From Calliopsis andreniformis (lineage: Eukaryota > Arthropoda > Insecta > Hymenoptera > Andrenidae), in contig NW_027480571.1 in the NCBI RefSeq assembly GCF_051401765.1, forward strand, positions 372,001 through 436,000: 64,000 nucleotides of DNA. Reading direction: 5' to 3'. The number at the start of each line of letters is the position of its first letter. The stretch's first letter is position 1. The notes below the pieces were generated by a model. That model ran no database searches, was not told the origin of the DNA, and was given only the letters and a program-made list of their open reading frames with translations. The position numbers and the translations under genes are program-made. This document shows, one piece after another, positions 51,329-62,975 of this stretch.

Positions 51329-54300
51329 TACTCAATCTTCAATCCTCTGTCCCAGATCCTCAATCTTCAATTCTCAATCCTCAATCCTCAATCTTCAATC
51401 CTCAAGTTTCAATCTTCAATCCTCAATCCTCAACACTCAATACTCAATCGTCAATCTTATATCCTCGATACTCAATCTTCAATACTCAATCCTCATTGCT
51501 CAATCCTCAATGCTCATTCTTCAATCCTCAATACCTAATCCTCAATCTTCAATCCTCAATCCTCAATCCTCAATTCTCAATTCTCAATCCTCAGTCCTCA
51601 GTTCTCAAACCTCAATCCTCAACCCTCAGACCGCATCCTCAATCCTGAATCCTCAGTCCTCAATCTTCAATCCCCAATACTCAATCATCAATCCTCAATC
51701 CTCAATCCTCAATCCTCAATCCTCAATCCTCAATCCTCAATCCTCAGTCATCAGTACTCAATCTTCAATACTCAATCCTCAATCCTCAATCTTCAATCTT
51801 CAATCCTCAATCCTCAATCCTCATTCCTCAAACCTCAATCGTCAACCCTCAGTCCTCATCTTCAATTCTCAATTCTCAATCCTCAATCCTCATTCCTCAA
51901 TCTTCAAACATCAATACTCAATATTCAATCCTCAATCCTCAATCCTCATTCCTCAATCCTCAATCCTCAATATTCAACACACAACCCTCAATCATCAATC
52001 CTGAATTCTCAATACTCAGTAGAATATTCTGAATTCTCATGGTTCAGTACTCAATCCACAATATTCAATAATCAAATCTCAATCCTCAAACACCAATTCT
52101 CAACTCTCAATCCTCAACACTCAGTCCTCTCTCTTCAATCCTCCATACTCAATCCTCAATCCTCAAGCGTCAATCCTCAATCCTCAATCCTCAACCCTCA
52201 ATCCTCAGTCCTCAAACCTCAATCCCGAATCCTCAATCCTGAATCCTCAGCCTTCAGCCCTCAGTTCTCAACAATCAATTGTTAATCCTCAATCCTCAAT
52301 AGAATATCCTCAATTCACTGCTTTCAATACTCAATCCCCATTCTTCCATCTTCAAATCTCAATCCACAAACATCAATTCCCATCACTCAACCCTCAGCAC
52401 TCAGTCGTCAATCATCAATCCTCAATCCTCAATCCTCAACCTTCAATCCTCAATACTCAATCTTCAATCCTCAATCCTCAGTCCTCAAACTTCAATTCTG
52501 AATCCTGAATACTCAATCTTCAATCCTCAATCCTCAGCCCTCAATACTCTAGCATCAATCTTCAATCCTCAATCCTCAATACTCAATCCTCAGTCCTCGT
52601 CCTCAATCCACAACCCTCAATCCTCAATCCTCAATCTTCAATCATCAATATTCAATCTTCAGTCCTCAATCCTCAATCCTCTATCCTCAATCCTCAATAC
52701 TCAATGTTCAATCCGCAATACCCAATCCTCAATCTTCAATACTCAATCCTCAATCCTCAATCTTCAATCCTCAATACTCAATCTTCAATCGTCAATCCTC
52801 ATTCTTCAATCCTCAGTACCCAATCCTCAATCTTCAATCCTCAATACTCAATATTCAGTCCTCAATCCTCAATCCTCGACCCTCAATTCTCAATCGTCAA
52901 TCTCCAATCCTGAATACTCAATCTTCAATCCTCAACCCTCAATCCTCAATCCTCAATCCTCAATCCTCAGTCTTCAATCCCCAATATCCAATCCTCAATC
53001 TTCAATCCTCAATTCTCAATCCTCAATTCTCAATCCTCAATCCTCAGTCCTCAGTCCTCAACCCTCAATCCTCAAGCCTGAGGCCTCATCCTCAATCCTC
53101 AATCCTCAATACTCAATCTTCAATCCTCTGTCCCAGATCCTCAATCTTCAATTCTCAATCCTCAATCCTCAATCTTCAATCATCAAGTCTCAATCTTCAA
53201 TCCTCAATCCTCAATCCTCAATCCTCAATCCTCATTCTTCAATCCTCAATTCCCAATCCTCAATCTTCAATCGTCAATCCTCATTCCTCAATTCTCAATC
53301 CTCAATCCTCAATCCTCAGACCTCAAACATCAATACTCAAACCTCAGTCCTCGTCCTCAATCCACAACCCTCAATCCTCGATCCTCAACCATCAATCATC
53401 AATACTCAATCTTCAATCCTCAATCCACAACACTCAGTACTCAATCGTCAATCTTACATCCTCGATACTCAATCTTCAATACTCAATACTCAATCCTCTA
53501 TCCTCAATGCTCATTCTTCAATCCTCAATACCTAATCCTCAATCTTCAATCCTCAATCCTCAATCCTCAATTCTCAATCCTCAATCCTCAGTCCTCAGTT
53601 CTCAAACCTCAATCCTCAACCCTCAGACCGCATCCTCAATCCTCAATCCTCAATCCTCAATCTTCAATCCCCAATACTCAATCATCAATCCTCAATCCTC
53701 AATCCTCAATCCTCAATCCTCAATCCTCAATCCTCAATCCTCAGTCATCAGTACTCAATCTTCAATACTCAATCCTCGATCCTCAATCTTCAATCCTCAA
53801 TACTCAATCTTCAATCCTCAATCCTCAACCCTCAATACTCAATCGTCAATCTTATATCCTCAATACTCAATCTTCAATACACAATCCTCAATCCTCAATC
53901 CTCAATCCTCATCCTTCAATCCTCAATACCCAATCCTCAATCTTCAATCCTCAATCCTCAATCCTCAATTCTCAATCCACAATCCTCAGTCCTCAGTTCT
54001 CAACCTCAATCCTCAACCCTCAGACTGCATCCTCAATCTTCAATCCTCAATCCTCAATCCTCAAACATCTATTCTCAACTCTCAATCCTCAACACTCAGT
54101 CCTCTCTCTTCAATCCTCCATCCTCAATCCTCAATCCTCAAGCGTCAATCCTCAATCCTCAATCCTCAACCCTCAATCCTCAGTCCTCAAACCTCAATCC
54201 CGAATCCTCAATCCTGAATCCTCAATCTTCAGCCCTCAGTCCTCAACAATCAATTGTCAATCCTCAATCCTCAATAGAATATCCTCAATTCACCGTTTTC

Positions 54301-54480
54301 AATACTCAATCCCCATTCTTCAATCTTCAAATCTCAATCCACAAACATCAATTCTCATCACTCAACCCTCAGCACTCAGTCGTCAATCATCAATCCTCAA
54401 TCCTCAATCCTCAACCTTCAATCCTCAATACTCAATCTTCAATCCTCAATCCTCAATCCTCAATCCTCAATACTCAATCC
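51329..54480 (+). repeat. Mosaic of 2029-unit fragments and D modules
   Basis: Pieces of the 2029-base unit recur here in scrambled order. 51400-52100 carries its middle part with an A module at about 52016 (CAGTAGAATATTC) and a B module at 52240-52410. 53300-54480 carries its first and last thirds fused, with the middle third missing (no A module), and a B module at 54208-54380. A D palindrome at 53079-53088 is followed by CCCAGATCC near 53131. The CCCAGATCC marker is also at about 51352. No gene is seen. Confidence 0.75.
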
Positions 54481-57385
54481 TCAGTCATCAATACTGAATC
54501 TTCAGTACTCAATCCTCAATCCTCAATCCCCAATCCTCAATCCTCAGTCCTCAATCCTCATTCCTCAAACCTCAATCCTCAACCCTCAGTCCTCATCCTC
54601 AATTCTCAATCCTCAATTCTCAATCCTCAGGCCTCAATCCTCAATCTTCAACCCTCAATAATCACTTTTCAATCCTAGGTCCTCAATCCCCAATCATCAA
54701 TCCTTAATCCTCAATCTTCAGTCCTCAGTCCCTAGCCCTCAATCTTCAATCCTCAATCCTCAATCCTCAATCTTCAAACCTCAATACTCAATCTTCAATC
54801 ATCAATCCTCAATCCTCAATCCTCAATCTTCAATCCTCAATCCTCAATCCTCATTCTTCAATCCTCAACACCCAATACTCAATCTTCAATCCTCAATCCT
54901 CAATCCTCAATTCTCAATCCTCAATCCTCAATCTTCAGACCTCAAACATCAATACTCAACCCTCAGTCCTCGTCCTCAATCCGCAACCCTCAATCCTCAA
55001 TCCTCAATCTTCAATCATCAATATTCAATCTTCAGTCCTCAATCCTCAAACCTCTATCCTCAATCCTCAATCCTCAATGTTCAATCCGCAATACCCAATC
55101 CTCAATCTTCAATATACAATCCTCAATCCTCAATCCTCAATCCTCAATCCTCAATCCTCAATCCTCAATACTCAATCTTCAATCCTCAATCCTAGATACT
55201 GAATCTTTAATCCTCAATCCTCAATCCTCAATCCTCATTCCTCAAACCTCAATCCTCAACCCTCAGTCCTCATCCTCAATTCTCAATTCTCAATTCTCAA
55301 TACACAATCCTCAATCCTGAGTCATCAATACTGAATCTTCAATACTCAATCCTCAATCCTCAATCCCCAATACTCAATCCTCAACCCTCAATCCTCATTC
55401 CTCAAACCTCAATCCTCAACCCTCAGTCCTCATCCTCAATTCTCAATCCTCAATTCTCAATCCTCAGTCCTCAATCCTCAATCTTCAATCCTCAAGCCTG
55501 AGGCCTCATCCTCAATCCTCAATCCTCAATCCTCAATCTTCAATCCTCAAGTCTCAATCTTCAATCCTCAATCCTCAACACTCAATACTCAATCGTCAAT
55601 CTTATATCCTCGATACTCAATCTTCAATACTCAACCCTCAATCCTCAATCCTCAATGCTCATTCTTCAATCCTCAATACCTAATCCTCAATCTTCAATAC
55701 TCAATCCTCAATCCACAATTCTCAACCCCCAATCCTCAATCCTCAATCCTCAATCCTCAATCCTCAATACTCAATCCTCAATCCTGAGTCATCAATACTG
55801 AATCTTCAATACTCAATCCTCAATCCCCAATACTCAATCCTCAATCCTGAATCCTCATTCCTCACACCTCAATCCTCAACCCTCAGTCCTCATCCTCAAT
55901 TCTCAATCCTCAAATCTCAATCCTCAGTCCTCAATCCTCAATCTTCAATCCTCAAGCCTGAGGCCTCATCCTCAATCCTCAATCCTCAATACTCAATCTT
56001 CAATCCTCTGTCCCAGATCCTCAATCTTCAATTCTCAATCCTCAATCCTCAATCTTCAATCCTCAAGTCTCAATCTTCAATCCTCAATCCTCAACACTCA
56101 ATACTCAATTGTCAATCTTATATCCTCGATACTCAATCTTCAATACTCAACCCTCCATCCTCAATCCTCAATGCTCATTCTTCAATCCTCAATACCTAAT
56201 CCTCAATCTTCAATCCTCAATCCTCGATCCTCAATTCTCAACCCTCAATCCTCAGTCCTCAGTTCTCAAACCTCAATCCTCAACCCTCAGACCGCATCCT
56301 CAATCCTCAATCCTCAATCCTCAATCTTCAATCCCCAATACTCAATCATCAATCCTCAATCCTCAATCCTCAATCCTCAATCCTCAATCCTCAATCCTCA
56401 ATCCTCAGCCATCAGTACTCAATCTTCAATACTCAAACCTCAATCCTCAATCCTCAATCCTCAATCCTCAATCCTCAAACCTCCTTCCTCAAACCTCAAT
56501 CGTCAACCCTCAGTCCTCATCTTCAATTCTCAATTCTCAATCCTCAATCCTCAATCCTCAATCTTCAAACATCAATACTCAATATTCAATCCTCAATCCT
56601 CAATCCTCATTCCTCAATCCTCAATGCTCAATATTCAACACACAATCCTCAATCATCAATCCTCAATTCTCAATACTCAGCAGAATATTCTGAATTCTCA
56701 TGGTTCAATACTCAATCCACAATATTCAATAATCAAATCTCAATCCTCAAACGCCAATTCTCAACTCTCAATCCTCAACACTCAGTCCTCTCTCTTCAAT
56801 CCTCCGTCCTCAACTCTCAATCCTCAAGCGTCAATACTCAATCGTCAATCCTCAACGCTCAATCCTCAGCCCTCAAACCTCAATCCCGAATCCTCAATCC
56901 TAAATCCTCAATCTTCAGCCCTCAGTCCTCAAAAATCAACTATCAATCCTCTATCCTGAATAGAATATCCTCAATTTACAGTTTTCCATACTCAATCCCC
57001 ATTCTTCAATCTTCAAATCTGTATCCACAAACATCAATACTAATCACTCAAGCATCAACACTCAGTCCTCAATCTTCAACCTTCAATCCTCAATACTCAA
57101 TCTTCAATCATCAATCCTCAATCCTCAACCCTCAATCTTCAATCCCCAATCCTCAATCCTCATTCTTCAATCCTCAACACCCAATACTCAATCTTCAATC
57201 CACAATCCTCAATACTCAATTCTCAATCCTCAATCCTCAATCTTCATACCTCAAACATCAATACTCAACCCTCAGTCCTCGTCCTCAATCCACAACCCTC
57301 AATCCTCGATCCTCAATCTTCAATCATCAATATTCAATCTTCAATTCTCAACCCTCAACCCTCAATACTCAATCCTCAATCCTCA
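54481..57385 (+). repeat. Mosaic heptad block with repeated D modules
   Basis: D palindromes lie at 55499-55508 and 55959-55968, 460 bases apart; the second is followed by CCCAGATCC. About 55890-56560 recurs at 62975-63615 (offset 7082). An A core lies near 56676, with the B module (56899-57068) 285 bases beyond. 54840-55150 recurs at about 57430-57750 (offset 2588, marker CCGCAACC). The stretch to 57385 matches 34070-34340 (GTACGATCC marker, offset 23040). Confidence 0.75.
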
Positions 57386-59460
57386 ATGTACGATCCTCAA
57401 TACCCAATCCTCAATCTTCAATCCTCAATCCTCAATCCTCATTCTTCAATCCTCAACACCCAATACTCAATCTTCAATCCTCAATCCTCAATCCTCAATT
57501 CTCAATCCTCAATCCTCAATCTTCAGACCTCAAACATCAATACTCAACCCTCAGTCCTCGTCCTCAATCCGCAACCCTCAATCCTCAATCCTCAATCTTC
57601 AATCATCAATATTCAATCTTCAGTCCTCAATCCTCAATCCTCTATCCTCAATCCTCAATCCTCAATGTTCAATCCGCAATACCCAATCCTCAATCTTCAA
57701 TACTCAATCCTCAATCCTCAATCCTCAATCCTCAATCCTCAATCCTCAATCCTCAATACTCAATCCTCAATTCTCAATCCTCAATCCTCAGTCCTCAGTC
57801 CTCAATCCTCAATCCTCAACCCTCAGGCCTCATCCTCAATACTCAATCCTCAATACTCAATCTTCAATCCTCTGTCCCAGATCCTCAATCTTCAATTCTC
57901 AATCCTCAATCCTCTATCTTCAATCCTCAAGGCTCAATCTTCAATCCTCAATCCTGAATCCTCAATCCTCAATCCTCATTTTTCAATCCACAATACCCAA
58001 TCCTCAATCTTCAATCCTCGATCCTCAATCCTCAATTTTCAATCCTCAATCCTCAATCATCAGACCTGAAACATCAATACTCAATCGTCAGTCCTCGTCC
58101 TCAGTCCACAACCCTCAATCCTCAATCCTCAATCCTCAATCCTCAATCTTCAATCCTCAGTCCCCAATACTCAACCATCAATCCTCAATCCTCAATCTTC
58201 AACCCTCAATTCTGAATCTTTAATCCTGAATCCTCAATCCTCAATCCTTAATCCTGAATCCTCAATCCTCAATCCTCAATCCTCATTCTTCAATCCTCAA
58301 TACCCAATACTCAATCATCAATCCTCAATCCTCAATCCTCAATCCTCAATCCTCAGTTGTCAATCCTCAATCCTCAGTCCTCAGTCCTCAAACCACAATC
58401 CTCAACCCTCAGCCCTCATCCTCAATCCTCAATCCTCAATCCTCAGTCCTCCGTCCTCAAACCTCAGTCCTCAGCCCTCAGACCTCATCCTCAATCCTCA
58501 ATCCTCAATCCTCAATCCTCAAACTTCAATCCTCAATACTCAATCTTCAATCCTCAATCCTCATTCCTCAAACCTCAATTCTGAATCCTGAATACTCAAT
58601 CTTCAATCCTCAATCCTCAGCCCTCAATACTCTAACATCAATCTTCAATACTCAATCCTCAATCCTCAATCCTCAATCCTCAATCCTCATTCTTCAATCC
58701 TCAATACCCAATCCTCAATCTTCAATCCTCAATCCTCAATGCTCAATTCTCAATCCTCAATCCTCAAACCTCAATCTTCAATCCTCAACACTCAATCTTC
58801 AATCCTCAATCCCCAATCCTCAGTCATCAATCCTCAATCTTCAATTCTCAATCGTCAATCCCCACTCCTCAATCCTCAACACCCAATCCTCAATCTTCAA
58901 TCCTCAATCCTCAATCCTCAATTCTCAATCCTCAATCCTCAATCCTCAGACCTCAAACATCAATACTCAACACTCAGTCCTCGTCCTCAATACACAACCC
59001 TCATTCCTCGATCCTCAATCTTCAATCCTCAATACTCAATCTTCAATCCTCTATCCTCAATCCTCAATCCTCAATCCTCAATCCTCAATCGTCAATCCTC
59101 TATCCTCAATCCTCAATCCTCAATCCTCAATCCTCAATCCTCAATCGTCAATCCTCTATCCTCAATCCTCAATCCTCAGTCCTCAATCATCAATATTCAA
59201 CACTCAACCCTCAACCATCAATCCTCAATTTTCAATACTCAATAGAATATCCTGAATTCTCATGGTTCAATACTCAATCCACAATATTCTATAATCAAAT
59301 CTCAATCCTCAAACATCAATTCTCAACACTCAATCCTCAACACTCAGTCCTCTCTCTTCAATGCTCCATCCTCAACTCCCAATCCTGAAGCGTCAATACC
59401 CAATCCTCAATCCCCAACCATCAATCCTCAATCCTCAATCCTCATTCTTCGATCATCAAC
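57386..59460 (+). repeat. Mosaic heptad block with C and A modules
   Basis: This block contains the CCCAGATCC marker near 57878 (with a changed, non-palindromic CTCAGGCCTCA upstream), a C module starting near 58356 with its CCGTCC marker, and the CCCACTCC stretch near 58860 that resembles 35320. An A core (CAATAGAATATCC, GAATTCTCATGG) lies at about 59240. No B module follows this A within the block. Confidence 0.75.
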
Positions 59461-62052
59461 ACCCAATCCTCAATTCTCAATCCTCAATCCTCAGTCCTCA
59501 GACCTCAAACCTCAATCCTCAAGCCTGAGGCCTCATCCTCAATCCTCAATCCTTAATACTCAATCTTCAATCCTCTGTCCCAGATCCTCAATCTTCAATT
59601 CTCAATCCTCAATCCTCAATCTTCAATCCTCAAGGCTCAATCTTCAATCCTCAATCCTCAATCCTCAATCCTCAATCCTCAATCCTCATTCTTCAATCCT
59701 CAATACCCAATCCTCAATCTTCAATCGTCAATCCTCAATCCTCAATTCTCAATGCTCAATCCTCAGTCCTCAGGCCTCAAACATCAATACTCGAACCTCA
59801 GTCCTCGTCCTCAATCCACAACCCTCAATCCTCGATCCTCAATCTTCAATCCTCAATACTCAATCTTCAATCCTCAATCCTCAACCCTCAATACTCAATC
59901 GTCAAACTTATATCCTCAATACTCAATCTTCAATACACAATCCTCAATCCTCAATCCTCAATCCTCATCCTTCAATCCTCAATACCCAATCCTCAATCTT
60001 CGATCCTCAATCCTCAATCCTCAATTCTCAATCCTCAATCCTCAGTCCTCAGTTCTCAAACCTCAATCCTCAACCCGCAGACCGCATCCTCAATCCTCAA
60101 TCCCCAATCCTCAATCTTCAATCCCCAATACTCAATCATCAATCCTCAATCCTCAATCCTCAATCCTCAATCCTCAATCCTCAATCCTCAATCCTTAGTC
60201 ATCAGTACTCAATCTTCAACACTCAAACCTCAATACACAATCCTCAATCCTCAATCCTCAATCCTCATTCTTCAATCCTCAATACCCAATCCTCAATCTT
60301 CAATCCTCAATCCTCAATCCTCAATTCTCAATCCTCAATCCTCAGTCCTCAGTTCTCAACCTCAATCCTCAACCCTCAGACTGCATCCTCAATCTTCAAT
60401 CCTCAATCCTCAATCCTCAAACATCTATTCTCAACTCTCAATCCTCAACACTCAGTCCTCTCTCTTCAATCCTCCATCCTCAATCCTCAATCCTCAAGCG
60501 TCAATCCTCAATCCTCAATCCTCAACCCTCAATCCTCAGTCCTCAAACCTCAATCCCGGATCCTCAATCCTGAATCCTCAATCTTCAGCCCTCAGTCCTT
60601 AACAATCAATTGTCAATCCTCAATCCTCAATAGAATATCCTCAATTCACTGTTTTCAATACTCAATCCCCATTCTTCAATCTTCAAATCTCAATCCACAA
60701 ACATCAATTCTCATCACTCAACCCTCAGCACTCAGTCGTCAATCATCAATGCTCAATCCTCAATCCTCGACCTTCAATCCTCAATACTCAGTCTTCAATC
60801 CTCAATCCTCAATCCTCAATCCTCAATACTCAATCCTCAATCCTGTGTCATCAATACTGAATCTTCAATACTCAATCCTGAGTCATCAACAACTGAATCT
60901 TCAATACTCAATCCTCAATCCTCAATCCCCAATACTCAATCCTCAATCCTCAATCCTCAATCATCGACCCTCAATCCTCAATCGTCAATCTCCAATCCTG
61001 AGTACTCAATCTTCAATCCTCAACCCTCAATCCTCAATCCTCAATCCTCAATCCTCAATCCTCATTCTTCAACCCTCAATACCCAATCCTCAATCTTCAA
61101 TCCTCAATCCTCAATCCTCAATTCTCAATCCTCAATCCTCAGTCCTCAGACCTCAAACCTCAATCCTCAAGCCTGAGGCCTCATCCTCAATCCTCAATCC
61201 TTAATACTCAATCTTCAATCCTCTGTCCCAGATCCTCAATCTTCAATTCTCAATCCTCAATCCTCAATCTTCAATTCTCAAGGCTCAATCTTCAATCCTC
61301 AATCCTCAATCCTCAATCCTCAATCCTCATTCTTCAATCCTCAATACCCAATCCTCAATCTTCAATCGTCAATCCTCAATCCTCAATTCTCAATCCTCAA
61401 TCCTCAGTCCTCAGGCCTCAAACGTCAATACTCAAACCTCAGTCCTCGTCCTCAATCCACAACCCTCAATCCTCGATCCTCAATCTTCAATCCTCAATAC
61501 TCAATCTTCAATCCTCAATCCTCAACCCTCAATACTCAATCGTCAATCTTATATCCTCAATACTCAATCTTCAATACACAATCCTCAATCCTCAATCCTC
61601 ATCCTTCAATCCACAATACCCAATCCTCAATCTTCGATCCTCAATCCTCAATCCTCAATTCTCAATCCTCAATCCTCAGTCCTCAGTTCTCAAACCTCAA
61701 TTCTCAACCCGCAGACCGCATCCTCAATCCTCAATCCCCAATCCTCAATCTTCAATCCCCAATACTCAATCATCAATCCTCAATCCTCAATCCTCAATCC
61801 TCAATCCTCAATCCTCAATCCTCAATCCTTAGTCATCAGTACTCAATCTTCAATACTCAAACCTCAATACTCAATCCTCAATCCTCAATCCCCAATCCTC
61901 ATTCTTCAATCCTCAATACCCAATCCTCAATCTTCAATCCTCAATCCTCAATCCTCAATTCTCAATCCTCAATCCTCAGTCCTCAGTTCTCAACCTCAAT
62001 CCTCAACCCTCAGACTGCATCCTCAATCTTCAATCCTCAATCCTCAATCCTC
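59461..62052 (+). repeat. 1.64-kb duplication flanking a B module
   Basis: 59461-60418 recurs at about 61110-62052. The offset is 1648 at the D palindromes (59526 to 61174) and 1634 later on (60193 to 61827, 60377 to 62011), so two heptads were lost in between. The spacer 60419-61110 holds a B module (60568-60740) and two unusual spellings, TCCTGTGTCATC near 60843 and CAACAACTG near 60889. A partial third copy follows at about 62053-62265 and a fourth at 63615-63900. Confidence 0.8.
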
Positions 62053-62302
62053 AATTCTCAATCCTCAATCCTCAGTCCTCAGTTCTCAAACCTCAATACT
62101 CAACCCGCAGACCGCATCCTCAATCCTCAATCCCCAATCCTCAATCTTCAATCCCCAATACTCAATCATCAATCCTCAATCCTCAATCCTCAATCCTCAA
62201 TCCTCAATCCTCAATCCTCAATCCTTAGTCATCAGTACTCAATCTTCAATACTCAAACCTCAATTCTCAGTCCTCAAACCTCAATCCTGAATCCACAATC
62301 AT

Positions 62303-62470
62303 GAATCCTCAATCTTCAGACCTGAGTATTCAACAATCAGTCGTCAATTCTCAATCCTCAATAGAATCTCATCAGTTCACACCTTTCAATACTCAATACT
62401 AAATCTGCAATGTTCAAATCTCTATCCAGAAACATCAATTCTCATCACTCAACCCTCAACACTCAGTCCC
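62303..62470 (+). repeat. Divergent B module
   Basis: This is the most diverged B module in the window. Its core reads CAATAGAATCTCATCAG then TTCACACC, and it has ATGTTCAAATCTCTATCCAG where the others have a CTTCAGATCTC or CTTCAAATCTC spelling. It keeps the CTGCAA of the left-hand subtype although it lies in the right half. It may be close to the ancestor of both subtypes, or a recombinant. Confidence 0.8.
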
Positions 62471-62489
62471 CAATCCTCAATCTTCAATC

Positions 62490-62975
62490 CTCAATCCTCA
62501 ATCCTCAATTCTCAATCCTCAATCCTCAGTCCTCAGACCTCAAACTTCAATCCTCAACTCTCAGCCCTCATCCTGAATCCTCAGTCCTCAATCTTCAATC
62601 CCCTATCCTCAATCCTCAAGCCTCAATTCTCAATCGTCAGCCCTCAGTCCTCAAACCTCAATCCTCAACCCTCAATTCTCAATCCTCAATCTTCAATCCT
62701 CAATCCTCAATCCTCAATCCTCAATCCTCAATCCTCAATCCTCAATGCTCAGGCATCAATACTCAATCTTCAATACTCAATCCTCAATCCTCAATCCTCA
62801 ATCCTCAATCCTCAACCCTCAATCCTCATTCCTCAAACCTCAATCCTCAACCCTCAGTCCTCATCCTCAATTCTCAATCCTCAATCTTCAATCCTCAATC
62901 CTCAATCCTCAATTCTCAATCCTCAATCCTCAAACTTCAGACCTCAAACATCAATACTCAACCCTCACTCCTCGT
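62490..62975 (+). repeat. Segment E, copy 3 (partial)
   Basis: The CAGACCTCAAACTTC run and the following 450 bases match 30990 onward and 43290 onward, but the copy stops before the GTACGAACC marker and the short A form. It is joined directly to a copy of 55890-56560. Confidence 0.8.

Noticed and set aside
16290..59260. Module A as a promoter or protein-coding exon conserved within the satellite
   Set aside because: The ATGG in CATGGTT and the TATAATATCC in the short forms (near 17269) look suggestive. But the copies are spread by recent duplication, so their similarity does not show selection, and nothing downstream is transcribable in a gene-like way.
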